In this document: positions 33,732-41,997 of the stretch, piece after piece
Layout of the letters: each line of letters starts with the position of its first letter
Numbering within the stretch: the stretch's first letter is position 1
Assembly (NCBI GenBank): GCA_016713735.1
Contig: JADJOP010000002.1
Coordinates: 186,001-250,000, forward strand
Reading direction: 5' to 3'
Source of the DNA: Bryobacterales bacterium
Lineage (GTDB): Bacteria > Acidobacteriota > Terriglobia > Bryobacterales > Bryobacteraceae
Length of the DNA stretch: 64,000 nt
The notes under the pieces: model-generated
The model's database searches: none
What the model was told of the DNA's origin: nothing
Seen by the model: only the letters and a program-made list of their open reading frames with translations
Position numbers and translations under genes: made by a program

Positions 33732-35054
33732 ATGCTTTCAGAGAATCCCGTCCGCAGTGTCAACGTCGGCATTGTCGGTCTGGGCAACGTCGGAACGGGT
33801 GCGATGAGCATCCTGGCGGGGAACGCGGCGCAGATCGAAGCGAAGTTGGGCTTCCCGCTGCGGGTGCGCACCGTGTGCAGCCGTTCGGTGGCGTCGAAGG
33901 AACTGCCGGCCGGTTTGGCCGGTGTGAAGCGCACAGCCGACTGGCGCGACGTGGTGAACGATCCCGATGTGGACGTGATCTGCGAGCTCATCGGTGGCAC
34001 CGGCGTGGCGCACGAGTTGATCGAAGCCGCCATCGCCGCCGGCAAGAGCGTGGTGACGGCCAATAAGGAATTGATGGCCCTGCAAGGCGCGGCGATCTGG
34101 GAAAAGGCGATCGCGGCCGGCATCAACCTGGCCATGGAAGCAAGCGTGGCCGGGGGCATCCCCATCCACACCGTGCTGCGCGAAGGCATCAGCGGCGACC
34201 GCATTCAGGCGCTCTACGGCATCCTCAACGGGACCAGCAACTACATCCTCACCGAGATCGAAAAGCACGGCACGGCATTCGAAACCGTGCTCGCCGAAGC
34301 GCAGCGGCTGGGCTATGCCGAGGCCGACCCGAGCGCCGACATCGACGGCTTCGATGCGCGCTCGAAGCTGGCGCTGCTGTCGGCCCTGGCCTTCGGCGAG
34401 CAGATTGCGCCCACCGACATCTATACGGAAGGCATCCGCCGGCTCACCCCGCTGGACTTTCAATACGCGCACAAGCTCGGCCATACGATCCGCCTGCTGT
34501 GCGCGGCCCGCGAAACAGACGAGGGGCTGCTGCTGAGCGTGCGGCCGGCGCTGATTCCCAGCGAGACGATCCTGGCCAGCGTGCAGGGCGCCTACAACGC
34601 CATCTGGGTGCGCGGCGAATATGGCGCCGACACGTTCTACTATGGCCGCGGGGCTGGTCCGCATCCCACCGGCGTGGCCGTGGTGAGCGACCTGATGCGC
34701 GTGGCCCGCGAGATCCGCAGCGGTTCGCCGGAGCGCGTGTCGCCCTTCGCGCATGAACGGCTGGGAGCCTACAAGCCGATCCCGATCACGTTGCAGCGCC
34801 GGGCATGGTATCTGCGCTTCCGCGTGCACGACCGTCCGGGCATCATCGCCGCGCTGGCCAACATTCTGGCCGGCAAGAACGTCAGCCTCGATGCCGTGCT
34901 GCAACTGCCGTCGGACAGCAAGGACAACCTGCCCTTCGTCATCACGCTCGAGACGACCTCGGAACAGGATGTGCGCGACGCCGTGGCGCGGATGGCCACG
35001 CTCGATTTCCTCACAGAACCCCCGCTTGTGCTTCCCATGGAGACCTCACTATGA
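33732..35054 (+). CDS. hom: Homoserine dehydrogenase
   Basis: 440 residues from ATG 33732. NAD(P)-binding VGIVGLGNVGTG, the TANKELMA loop, EASVAGGIPIH, GILNGTSNYILT with the catalytic region AEADPSADIDGFDARSK, and a C-terminal ACT domain (LRFRVHDRPGIIAALANIL) that is the usual threonine-feedback module. It reduces aspartate semialdehyde to homoserine for threonine and methionine synthesis. Its stop overlaps the start of the methyltransferase gene (ATGA). Confidence 0.94.
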   Translation: MLSENPVRSVNVGIVGLGNVGTGAMSILAGNAAQIEAKLGFPLRVRTVCSRSVASKELPAGLAGVKRTADWRDVVNDPDVDVICELIGGTGVAHELIEAAIAAGKSVVTANKELMALQGAAIWEKAIAAGINLAMEASVAGGIPIHTVLREGISGDRIQALYGILNGTSNYILTEIEKHGTAFETVLAEAQRLGYAEADPSADIDGFDARSKLALLSALAFGEQIAPTDIYTEGIRRLTPLDFQYAHKLGHTIRLLCAARETDEGLLLSVRPALIPSETILASVQGAYNAIWVRGEYGADTFYYGRGAGPHPTGVAVVSDLMRVAREIRSGSPERVSPFAHERLGAYKPIPITLQRRAWYLRFRVHDRPGIIAALANILAGKNVSLDAVLQLPSDSKDNLPFVITLETTSEQDVRDAVARMATLDFLTEPPLVLPMETSL

Positions 35055-35701
35055 GACTGATCGCCCTTGCCCTGCTCGCCGCTTCGCTCGCCTGGCCGCA
35101 GGTTGCCGCCGATGCGAATAAGGGATACCGGACCGAAGAGGGCCGCGCGCGCGTGGCCGCCACGCTCGGCTCGCACGACCGCGAAGCGCGGCAGAAGCCG
35201 AAGGAACTGATCGCCCGCCTCGGCCTGGCGCAGGGCATGACGGTGGCCGATATCGGCACTGGGGTCGGCTTCATGCTGCCCTATCTCGCCGAAGCCGTGG
35301 GCGCGCCGGGCAAGGTGATCGCCGAGGATATCTTCCCCGACTTCCTCGCCAAGGCGAAGGAGAACGCCGCAGCCAAGGGGCTCAACGGCGTGGAGTTCAT
35401 TCACGGCACGGAACGTTCGGCCAAACTGCCCGCCGGTTCGACCGACATCGCGCTGATTCTCGACGCCTACCACCACTTCGACTATCCGGCCGACATGCTG
35501 GCCTCGATCCACGCCGGCTTGAAGCCCGGCGGACGGCTGGTGATCGTGGATTTCTACAAGCGCGGCTTCCGCGATCCGGCGCACATTCGCCTGGACGACG
35601 ACGCCGTTGCGGCCGAGGTGCAGCAGCATGGGTTTGCGCTCGTCGAGTCCAAGCCGTTCACGCCGGATTCGCAGTACATGGCGATTTTTCGCAAGAAGTG
35701 A
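35051..35701 (+). CDS. Exported class I SAM-dependent methyltransferase-like protein
   Basis: 216 residues. A signal peptide (MRLIALALLAASLAWPQ) precedes a Rossmann methyltransferase domain: motif I VADIGTGVGFMLPYLAE, acidic IAEDIFPD, LILDAYHHFDYPADML and LKPGGRLVIVDFYKRG. Methyltransferases with secretion signals recur in acidobacteria and related phyla but their extracytoplasmic substrate and source of SAM are not understood. Translationally coupled to hom by a 4-bp overlap. It is upstream of tRNA-Pro by 117 bp. Confidence 0.8.
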   Translation: MRLIALALLAASLAWPQVAADANKGYRTEEGRARVAATLGSHDREARQKPKELIARLGLAQGMTVADIGTGVGFMLPYLAEAVGAPGKVIAEDIFPDFLAKAKENAAAKGLNGVEFIHGTERSAKLPAGSTDIALILDAYHHFDYPADMLASIHAGLKPGGRLVIVDFYKRGFRDPAHIRLDDDAVAAEVQQHGFALVESKPFTPDSQYMAIFRKK

Positions 35702-35818
35702 CCGCGCCGGCAGCGGGGCCTTGCCAGAACGACGGGCGAGGCCGAACGGCGAGAACGAATCGCGAGAACGCATAGCGGCGAAGGGCCGCTCCGTTGTATT
35801 CTGGTAGACGAGCGCCGT

Positions 35819-35896
<78 letters not shown>

Positions 35897-35935
35897 CCTT
35901 TTCAAATACTTACAGACATTTCCACATAGGCAGCA

Positions 35936-35962
35936 GGTCCACAACAGGGTGGCCGTGGACCC
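35936..35962. repeat. Left-end GGTCCA / TGGACCC motifs of the tRNA-Pro element
   Basis: GGTCCA at 35936-35941 and TGGACCC (reverse complement GGGTCCA) at 35956-35962, 40 to 66 bases inside the left att-like repeat. They match the core of the four GGGTCCAA sites at the other end of the element, giving a motif present at both arms. Confidence 0.4.
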
Positions 35963-36229
35963 TAATCTGACCCGGATGTTGCACTCCGTTGGTCGTTATC
36001 CCCGTGTTTTGATCGACTTGCCGTCCGACGACTTCCATGACCTCTTGGGGTCTGACCAGGAGGTCTGGCGAACCCCCAGATGGGTACTGGCACGCGCGAG
36101 CAATCCGAGATCCCGTAGTGGACTTCCCGCGCCGGCAAGGTGTGCGGCTTCTTCAGCCTTTGTCCACTTCTCCGATACCTCTCGTCACAGCCGTTGATGT
36201 ACGCTGGCAGATCTAGGCAGACGGAATCG

Positions 36230-36655
36230 ATGGAACACTTGGAACCCGGCCAAGAAGGAGCAACGCCGTCCTTCGAGGAGCTAGCGGACTTCATTCGTGA
36301 GTGGGCGGCAATTCCCAGACGGATGTCGATACTACCCGAGACGTTGTTCGAAGATGACCTCGGGATCACCGGCGATGATGGCTGCGAGCTACTGGAAGCC
36401 ACGGAGAAACACTTCGGTGTTTGTCTCTCGTCTCCCGAAGAGGGTTACCGCCGCGCGTTCGACTTGGCCCCGCACGAGTTCCTTTTTCACAGTGAGGGCT
36501 TGGGATGGGACTTGTCGGACATCGTCAGCCTGTTTCATCCGAGTGCACCGCCTTCGTCCATTAGAGCTTTCAGGGTCGGTGATCTGTTCGAAGCCATAAG
36601 AAAGGCTCCTCCGAAACCAATCAACCGAGTTTCAATTCTGGGACTGGAGGATTGA
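36230..36655 (+). CDS. DUF1493-like acyl-carrier-type protein (element cargo)
   Basis: 141 residues from ATG 36230 (MEHLEPGQEG). The segment SILPETLFEDDLGITGDDGC followed by ELLEATEKHFGV resembles the helix I to helix II region of DUF1493/acyl-carrier-like proteins, where a serine after Asp would carry phosphopantetheine. Here the site reads GDDGC without a clear DSL motif, so modification is doubtful. The C-terminal part (FHSEGLGWDLSDIVSLFHPS, then RVGDLFEAIRKAPPKP) is acidic with aromatic residues. Cytoplasmic, function unknown. It is the only supported gene inside the tRNA-Pro element. An upstream frame extension to 36140 is not favoured. Confidence 0.6.
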   Translation: MEHLEPGQEGATPSFEELADFIREWAAIPRRMSILPETLFEDDLGITGDDGCELLEATEKHFGVCLSSPEEGYRRAFDLAPHEFLFHSEGLGWDLSDIVSLFHPSAPPSSIRAFRVGDLFEAIRKAPPKPINRVSILGLED

Positions 36656-36862
36656 TTTACAGCGGAGCGCGATTTGCCGCGCAACGGTTCGGAAGCGATC
36701 AAGTCCTTCGACCTCCGCATCAGCCTGTAGCCGTGTTGGGCCGGTGCTACTACATGGCGATGTTACAGATCCTTTCTGACCAACATATTGCGGACAGTCT
36801 TTCAGAATGGCGACGCGATCGCGCATGCGTACAAAAGCACGCGGATCTCCAGCGTGGATGCA

Positions 36863-36932
36863 GGGTCCAAGCAGGGTCCAACGAGGACCCGGTTCGCCAC
36901 AAATTCGCCTTTAGGGTCCAAGTAGGGTCCAA
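36863..36932. repeat. Four GGGTCCAA direct repeats, two pairs at 11-bp period
   Basis: GGGTCCAA starts at 36863, 36874, 36914 and 36925: two tandem pairs with 11-bp spacing, 51 bp apart, plus an inverted GGACCC at 36885. They end 58 bp before the right att-like repeat. Repeats in helical phase beside an attachment core are what integrase or excisionase arm sites look like. The surrounding sequence is AT-rich and non-coding. Confidence 0.6.
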
Positions 36933-36990
36933 ACATAAGACGCACAACTCTTTTTTCAGTGAACGATGCTCGTAAGTTGTTGATATATTT

Positions 36991-37038
36991 TGGTTCGGGA
37001 CCAGGAGGTCGGAGGTTCAAATCCTCGCGCCCCGACCA
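36991..37038. repeat. Right 48-bp direct repeat: tRNA-Pro 3' fragment
   Basis: A 48-bp copy of 35849-35896 with one substitution, which creates a G-G opposition at the base of the T stem. The tRNA 5' half is absent; upstream is AT-rich (ATATATTT). It is a boundary scar and not a functional tRNA. Confidence 0.9.
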
Positions 37039-37158
37039 TTTCTCCCCTCTCCTCGTTCGCCCCATCCACTCCTTACCTCAGAACAGCCCTGCGAGTTCAC
37101 ATCCGGCAGCGTGAGCCGCTTTCCTCCTGCAAGCGCCAGTGCTACGCTCTGAGGCGGC

Positions 37159-38325
37159 ATGAAGCGGAGAGACCTGTTGGCGATGCCGCTGGCGGCGGGT
37201 TTGGCCGGGGCGGCGGGGGAGCGAAGCCTGCGGCGGCACATCACGCAAAGGCCGCTGGCGGTGACGATGTGGGACTTCTCGTGGCTCGAGCGGCGCTGGC
37301 CGGGGGCGGGCTATGAGGACTGGGACGTCGCGCTGGGGGAGTTGAAGCAGCGCGGCTATGACGGGGTGCGCATCGATGCCTATCCGCACCTGGTGCAGGC
37401 CGGGGCGGGGAAGACCTGGGAGTTGCTGCCGCACTGGTGGTTTCAGGATTGGGGGGCGGCGTCGCGTTGCAGGGTGCGAGTGCAGCCGGAGTTGAACCAG
37501 TTCCTCAAACGGTGCCGCGAGCATGGGTTGTGCGTGGGGCTGTCGACGTGGTTCCGCCAGGATGTGGACGACACGCGGATGAAGATCGGCGGGCCGGCGG
37601 AACTGGCGGCGGTGTGGAAGTCGACGCTCGATTCGATTGCGGCAGAGGGGTTGCTCGACACGCTGCTGTATGTGGACCTGTGCAATGAGTGGCCGTTGTC
37701 GGTATGGGCGCCGTTCCTCGCCAAAGGGCACACGCGGGCCTCGGCGGAGGGCGTGCGCTGGATGCGCGAGGCGATCGAGCCGTTGCGGCAAAGCTACCCG
37801 GGGCTCGACTATACGTTTTCCTTCACCAGTGAATATGCGACCTTCCGCGAACAGGATGTGTCGATGCTCGACTTTCTGGAGCTGCACCTGTGGATGACGC
37901 ATTTCTCCGATTTCTACAAGCGAGTGGGCTACGCCTATGAACGCTATGACCAGAAGGGCTACGACAACCTGGCGCGGAACGGCGCACGCCTGTATCGCGA
38001 AAACGAGGCGCACTGGCGGTCGCGGCTAGAGTATGGGGTGGAGCAACTGGCGGTGTGGGCCGAGGTGGCCAAGAAGCCGCTGATCACGACCGAGTGCTGG
38101 GCGCTGGTGGATTACAAAGACGCGCCGATGCTGCCCTGGGACTACATTCTGGAGCTGTGCGAGTTGGGCGTGCGGCGGGCCTCGGCGACAGGGCGTTGGG
38201 CGGCCATGGCGACGTCGAACTTCTGCGGGCCGCAGTTCCGCGGCATGTGGCGCGAGGTGGACTGGCACCGCCGGATGACGGACATCATTCACGCCGGGAA
38301 GCTACCGGTGGGGCTCGGCGGGTAG
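37159..38325 (+). CDS. Exported cellulase-like glycoside hydrolase (TIM barrel)
   Basis: 388 residues with a twin-arginine-like leader (MKRRDLLAMPLAAGLAGAAG). The barrel follows glycoside hydrolase clan A: strand 4 LYVDLCNEWPLSVW supplies the acid/base Glu after Asn, and KKPLITTECWALVDY the nucleophile Glu. Other landmarks are DFSWLERRWPG, YDGVRIDAYPHL and LGLSTWFRQDVDD-like GLSTWF. It fits the cellulase-like family seen beside enolase-superfamily genes in Solibacter-type genomes. Substrate unknown. Convergent with the SGNH hydrolase gene. Confidence 0.78.
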   Translation: MKRRDLLAMPLAAGLAGAAGERSLRRHITQRPLAVTMWDFSWLERRWPGAGYEDWDVALGELKQRGYDGVRIDAYPHLVQAGAGKTWELLPHWWFQDWGAASRCRVRVQPELNQFLKRCREHGLCVGLSTWFRQDVDDTRMKIGGPAELAAVWKSTLDSIAAEGLLDTLLYVDLCNEWPLSVWAPFLAKGHTRASAEGVRWMREAIEPLRQSYPGLDYTFSFTSEYATFREQDVSMLDFLELHLWMTHFSDFYKRVGYAYERYDQKGYDNLARNGARLYRENEAHWRSRLEYGVEQLAVWAEVAKKPLITTECWALVDYKDAPMLPWDYILELCELGVRRASATGRWAAMATSNFCGPQFRGMWREVDWHRRMTDIIHAGKLPVGLGG

Positions 38326-38330
38326 CGCGG

Positions 38331-39350
38331 TCACCAACCCTGTTCGCTCAGAAAGCGAGCGGTGGCGCGGGCGACGGCCGTGTGGCCGGCGGTGGTGAGG
38401 TGGAGTTGGTCGATAAAGGGATCGCGCGTTTCGCCCAGGGTGGCGTAGAGGTCGAGGAAGGGGATCGACTCCGAGCGGAGGAAGTCCTTGATGAGCGGCT
38501 GGGGGTACGGCGCGGAAGGCGAGCCGGATTCGCATTGCACGCGGCGGGGGAAGATGAGGACGCCGAAGCGGAAGCCATGCACGGCGGCGAGGCGTTTGCA
38601 CTCGCGGAGGTCCTCTTGCATGTAGGGCCAGGCGAGCAGTTCATAGCTGCCGGGCGGCCATAGCGGTGGGTGGGGCGGCTGTGGCGGGGGGCGGGTTGAG
38701 CGAGCGGCGTACGAGGGTGAGCAGGAGGCGGTAGGCGTAGGAGGGGGCGGCGGGAGGTGGTGGTATTCGCGGCGGCGCACATCGGTCTTGCGGGGCTCAT
38801 GGAAGGTGTGGATGTTGAAGAACGGGTCCTCGGTGGGGTAGGCGTCGTTGAGGACGAAGTGGAGCAGGACGATGTCGGGCGCGAGGGGCAGGCCCCGGTG
38901 TTTGAGGGTGAGAAGTTCCTGGCGCAGGGAGTAGCCGATGACGCCAAGGTTGACGACCTCCGTGCGGGGGGGCTGCTGCTGGTCGAAGCCGCTCTCCAGG
39001 AGGCGGAGGAAGGTTTGTGGTTCCTGAACACCGGTTCCGAAGGTGACCGAATCGCCGATACCGAGGATGCGCCTTGTGGCGGGGGCCTTGGCGGTGAGGA
39101 GTTCGGGGCCGCGGAAGCCGAGGGCGTTGGTCTGGACGCGGATGGAGGCCTGTGCGTAGCCAAGGAAGTTGGGGCGGTTGCGGTAACCGGCGGTGTCGTC
39201 GGGGGTGAACAGGGCGAGGCGGTTTTCAAAGATCAGATCGGGATCGGGAATGAACCAGCGGGTGAGTCCTTCGAGGAGGAGCCCTGAGAGGAGCAGCCCG
39301 AGGGCGAGTGCGGCGAGGTTTTGGCCGGGCCCGTGTGGAGTTCTCTTCAT
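38331..39350 (-). CDS. SGNH/GDSL hydrolase with N-terminal anchor
   Basis: 339 residues. A hydrophobic N-terminal segment (AALALGLLLSGLLLEGL) anchors or exports the protein. Block I is GIGDSVTFGTG, followed by VVNLGVIGYSLRQEL (Gly block), LLHFVLNDAYP (Asn block) and the C-terminal DQLHLTTAGH with the Asp/His dyad. Between about residues 200 and 236 the used frame is a proline-rich nonsense run, whereas the neighbouring frame reads SYAYRLLLTLVRRSLNPPP. One C missing near 38748 and one surplus C near 38659 would restore it. The frame stays open either way. Probably an esterase or acetyl hydrolase acting on polysaccharide; located beside the carbamoyltransferase group. Confidence 0.78.
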   Translation of the reverse strand: MKRTPHGPGQNLAALALGLLLSGLLLEGLTRWFIPDPDLIFENRLALFTPDDTAGYRNRPNFLGYAQASIRVQTNALGFRGPELLTAKAPATRRILGIGDSVTFGTGVQEPQTFLRLLESGFDQQQPPRTEVVNLGVIGYSLRQELLTLKHRGLPLAPDIVLLHFVLNDAYPTEDPFFNIHTFHEPRKTDVRRREYHHLPPPPPTPTASCSPSYAARSTRPPPQPPHPPLWPPGSYELLAWPYMQEDLRECKRLAAVHGFRFGVLIFPRRVQCESGSPSAPYPQPLIKDFLRSESIPFLDLYATLGETRDPFIDQLHLTTAGHTAVARATARFLSEQGW

Positions 39351-39510
39351 TTAGCTGTGCTCGATTCCGGAGCCGGTAAGAGGTTATGATAAACGGTCCG
39401 GGCCGCTGCGGAGAACAGGCGTGAGAATGTGTTGGGGGGCCGTCTGGTGGGAATGCAGACGTCACCGGAATGGTCCGTGGCGCGCGGAGTGTTGAAACGA
39501 AGGTGGGTTC

Positions 39511-39933
39511 TTGAACTTCCACGAAGACCTCGAACGAGGGCACACAACCGAGGGATCGTCGGACCGTGCATTCGGCCTGGTGATGACCATAGCGGGTGCC
39601 GTGATCGGGCTCTGGCCGTTGCGTGCGGGCGGAACAATGCGGGTTCCTGTGTTGGCGGCGGCGGGCGTGATGCTGCTGGCGGCGCTAGTGCGTCCGGCTT
39701 GGTTGCGGCCGCTGAACCGGTTGTGGACAGCGCTCGGGGTGTGGATGGGGAAGTTGATGAACCCGATTGTGAGCGCGGCCCTATTTTATCTTGTGTTCAC
39801 GCCGGTGGGTGCCGTGATGCGGGCTTCGGGCAAGGATCCGATGCGGCTGCGTTGGAATGAGAACGCCGAGAGTTATTGGGTTCCGCGCCTGCCGCCGGGT
39901 CCGCCGGCGGGCAGCATGAGCAAGCAGTTCTGA
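39511..39933 (+). CDS. SxtJ family membrane protein
   Basis: 140 residues from TTG 39511 with GAAGGTGGG upstream. Three to four hydrophobic helices (FGLVMTIAGAVIGLWPL, VPVLAAAGVMLLAALV, LGVWMGKLMNPIVSAALFYL) and the conserved tail DPMRLRW plus SYWVPR. SxtJ is named from saxitoxin clusters; homologues in other bacteria sit directly before a DUF5989 protein and a NodU/CmcH carbamoyltransferase, exactly as here. It is probably a membrane partner of that enzyme; its biochemical role is unknown. Confidence 0.82.
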   Translation: MNFHEDLERGHTTEGSSDRAFGLVMTIAGAVIGLWPLRAGGTMRVPVLAAAGVMLLAALVRPAWLRPLNRLWTALGVWMGKLMNPIVSAALFYLVFTPVGAVMRASGKDPMRLRWNENAESYWVPRLPPGPPAGSMSKQF

Positions 39934-39943
39934 GGGAGGGTCG

Positions 39944-40093
39944 ATGTCGATCGTGGGCGAGTTGTGGGAATTCTTGAAAGTGCGGAAGAAGTTCTGGCTG
40001 ATGCCGGTGGTGCTGGCGATGCTGGTCTTTGGCGCGCTGCTCGTATTCGCGCAGGGGAGCGCCGTGGCGCCGTTTATCTACACCTTGTTTTAG
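39944..40093 (+). CDS. DUF5989 family small membrane protein
   Basis: 49 residues from ATG 39944 with GAGGGAGGG upstream: start MSIVGELWEFLKVRKKFWLM, then one transmembrane helix (PVVLAMLVFGALLVFAQG) and the ending VAPFIYTLF. The E-L-W-E-F-L-x-x-R-K-K-x-W pattern and the YTLF end are characteristic of the DUF5989 proteins found between SxtJ and carbamoyltransferase genes. Only 10 bp separate it from sxtJ and 16 bp from the carbamoyltransferase. Confidence 0.85.
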   Translation: MSIVGELWEFLKVRKKFWLMPVVLAMLVFGALLVFAQGSAVAPFIYTLF

Positions 40094-40109
40094 GAGCGGG
40101 GCACGAGCG

Positions 40110-41945
40110 ATGCGGATTCTCGGCATTTCAGCCTACTACCACGACAGCGCGGCGGCGCTGGTGCGTGACGGTGAGGTAGTGGCCGCGGCGCAAGAGGAGC
40201 GGTTCACCCGGAAGAAGCATGACGCGCGTTTTCCGGCTCATGCTGTGCGCTACTGTCTGGCCGAAGAGGGTGTGGATCTCAGCCAGATCGACCGGGTCGT
40301 GTTTTACGACAAACCGTTCCTGAAATTTGAGCGCCTGCTGGAAACCTATCTGGCGTTCGCGCCGCGCGGGCTGCGGTCGTTTCGCATGGCGATTCCGCTG
40401 TGGTTACGCGAGAAGCTGTTCCAAAAGCGGTTGTTGGGGGAGGAGTTGGACCGCTGCGCGGGGGCGAAACTCGATTGGGAGGGGCGGCTCCTGTTTTCCG
40501 AACATCACCTGAGCCATGCGGCGAGCGCGTTTTTCCCGTCGCCGTTTGAAGAGGCGGCCGTGCTCACGATGGACGGCGTGGGCGAATGGGCGACGACGTC
40601 GGCGGCCATGGGGCAGGGGAACCGGCTGGAGATCCGCAAGGAGATCCACTTCCCCCATTCGCTGGGTTTGCTCTACTCGGCGTTCACCTACTACACGGGC
40701 TTCAAGGTGAATTCGGGCGAGTACAAGTTGATGGGGCTGGCGCCCTATGGCGAGCCGAAGTACACGCAATTGATCCTGGAACACCTGATCGATGTGAAGG
40801 CGGACGGATCGTTCCGATTGAACCTGGATTACTTCGATTACTGCACCGGGCTGACGATGACGAATGGCCGCTTCGAGAAGCTGTTCGGCGGGCCGGCGCG
40901 GAAGCCGGAACAGTTGCTCACCCAGCGGCACATGGATTTGGCGGCGTCGGTGCAAGCGGCGCTCGAAGAGGTGGTGTTGCGGATGACGCGGGCGCTGGCG
41001 GCCGAGACGGGTGCGAAAAACCTGTGCCTGGCCGGGGGCGTGGCGTTGAATTGCGTGGCCAATGGGAAGGTGCTGCGCGACGGGCGGTTTGAGAAATTGT
41101 GGATTCAGCCGGCGGCGGGCGATGCGGGGGGCGCGTTGGGCGCGGCGCTGGCGGCGTATCACATGGAAGAGCAGAAGCCCCGCACTGTGGCGCCGGGCGA
41201 TGGGATGAAGGGATCGTTCCTGGGGCCGTCGTTTTCCCAAGCGGGCGTGGAAGACCAGTTGCGCGGGGCAGGGGCGCGGTTTGCGGCGATGGACGACGAC
41301 GCGCTGCTACGGACGACGGCCGAGGCGCTGGCCGCGGGCAAGGCGGTGGGGTGGTTTCAGGGGCGGATGGAGTTTGGGCCGCGGGCGCTGGGAGGGCGGT
41401 CGATTCTAGGCGACGCACGGTCGCCCTCGATGCAGTCGGTGTTGAATTTGAAGGTGAAGTTCCGCGAGAGCTTCCGGCCGTTCGCGCCGTCGGTGATGCG
41501 GGAGCATGTGGGCGAATGGTTTGAGCTGGAAGCAGAGAGCCCGTACATGCTGCTGGTGGCCGACGTTGCGCGCGGGCGCAGGAAGCCGATGACGGAGGAG
41601 CAGCGCGGGCTGTTCGGCATCGAAAAGCTCAACGTGCCGAGAAGCGACATTCCGGCGGTGACGCATGTGGATTACTCGGCTCGGGTGCAGACGGTGAGCC
41701 GCGAGACGAATCCGCGCTACCATGCGCTGCTCGAAGCGTTCCGGCAGTTGACGGGGTGTCCGGTGCTGGTGAACACGAGCTTTAATGTGCGCGGCGAGCC
41801 GGTGGTGTGCACGCCCGAGGATGCCTATGCGTGCTTCATGGGGACAGGCATAGAGGTTCTGGTTGCGGGCAACTGTTTCCTGCGGAAAGAAGACCAGCCG
41901 GCGGAGTTGCTGCGAAGCTACGAACGCACCTTTGAGGCCGACTGA
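40110..41945 (+). CDS. Carbamoyltransferase (NodU/CmcH family)
   Basis: 611 residues from ATG 40110, with AGGAG at the end of the previous gene. The N-terminal Kae1/ASKHA-like domain has ISAYYHDSAAALV, EERFTRKKHD, EHHLSHAASAF, TMDGVGEW and GEYKLMGLAPYG. The C-terminal YrdC-like part has LAGGVALNCVANGK, AGDAGGALGAAL, GRMEFGPRALGGRS and TSFNVRGEP. The family transfers carbamoyl from carbamoyl phosphate through carbamoyl-AMP to a hydroxyl, for example on sugars or antibiotics. The acceptor is likely a surface glycan, given the neighbouring SGNH hydrolase and membrane partners, but this is inference. Confidence 0.92.
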   Translation: MRILGISAYYHDSAAALVRDGEVVAAAQEERFTRKKHDARFPAHAVRYCLAEEGVDLSQIDRVVFYDKPFLKFERLLETYLAFAPRGLRSFRMAIPLWLREKLFQKRLLGEELDRCAGAKLDWEGRLLFSEHHLSHAASAFFPSPFEEAAVLTMDGVGEWATTSAAMGQGNRLEIRKEIHFPHSLGLLYSAFTYYTGFKVNSGEYKLMGLAPYGEPKYTQLILEHLIDVKADGSFRLNLDYFDYCTGLTMTNGRFEKLFGGPARKPEQLLTQRHMDLAASVQAALEEVVLRMTRALAAETGAKNLCLAGGVALNCVANGKVLRDGRFEKLWIQPAAGDAGGALGAALAAYHMEEQKPRTVAPGDGMKGSFLGPSFSQAGVEDQLRGAGARFAAMDDDALLRTTAEALAAGKAVGWFQGRMEFGPRALGGRSILGDARSPSMQSVLNLKVKFRESFRPFAPSVMREHVGEWFELEAESPYMLLVADVARGRRKPMTEEQRGLFGIEKLNVPRSDIPAVTHVDYSARVQTVSRETNPRYHALLEAFRQLTGCPVLVNTSFNVRGEPVVCTPEDAYACFMGTGIEVLVAGNCFLRKEDQPAELLRSYERTFEAD

Positions 41946-41997
41946 TGCGTCAGGGTCTGAACTCGACTATGCTGATGTTCGCCCGAGGAGAGATGAC

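Noticed and set aside
36863..36932. GGGTCCAA repeats as a CRISPR array
   Set aside because: Units are 8 bp with 3-bp gaps and a single 40-bp interval, with no cas genes; the pattern fits protein-binding sites.
36802..37065. Small minus-strand proteins containing sequences such as SGREDLNLRPPGPEP
   Set aside because: This is the familiar artefact of translating tRNA genes or fragments, here the tRNA-Pro copy.
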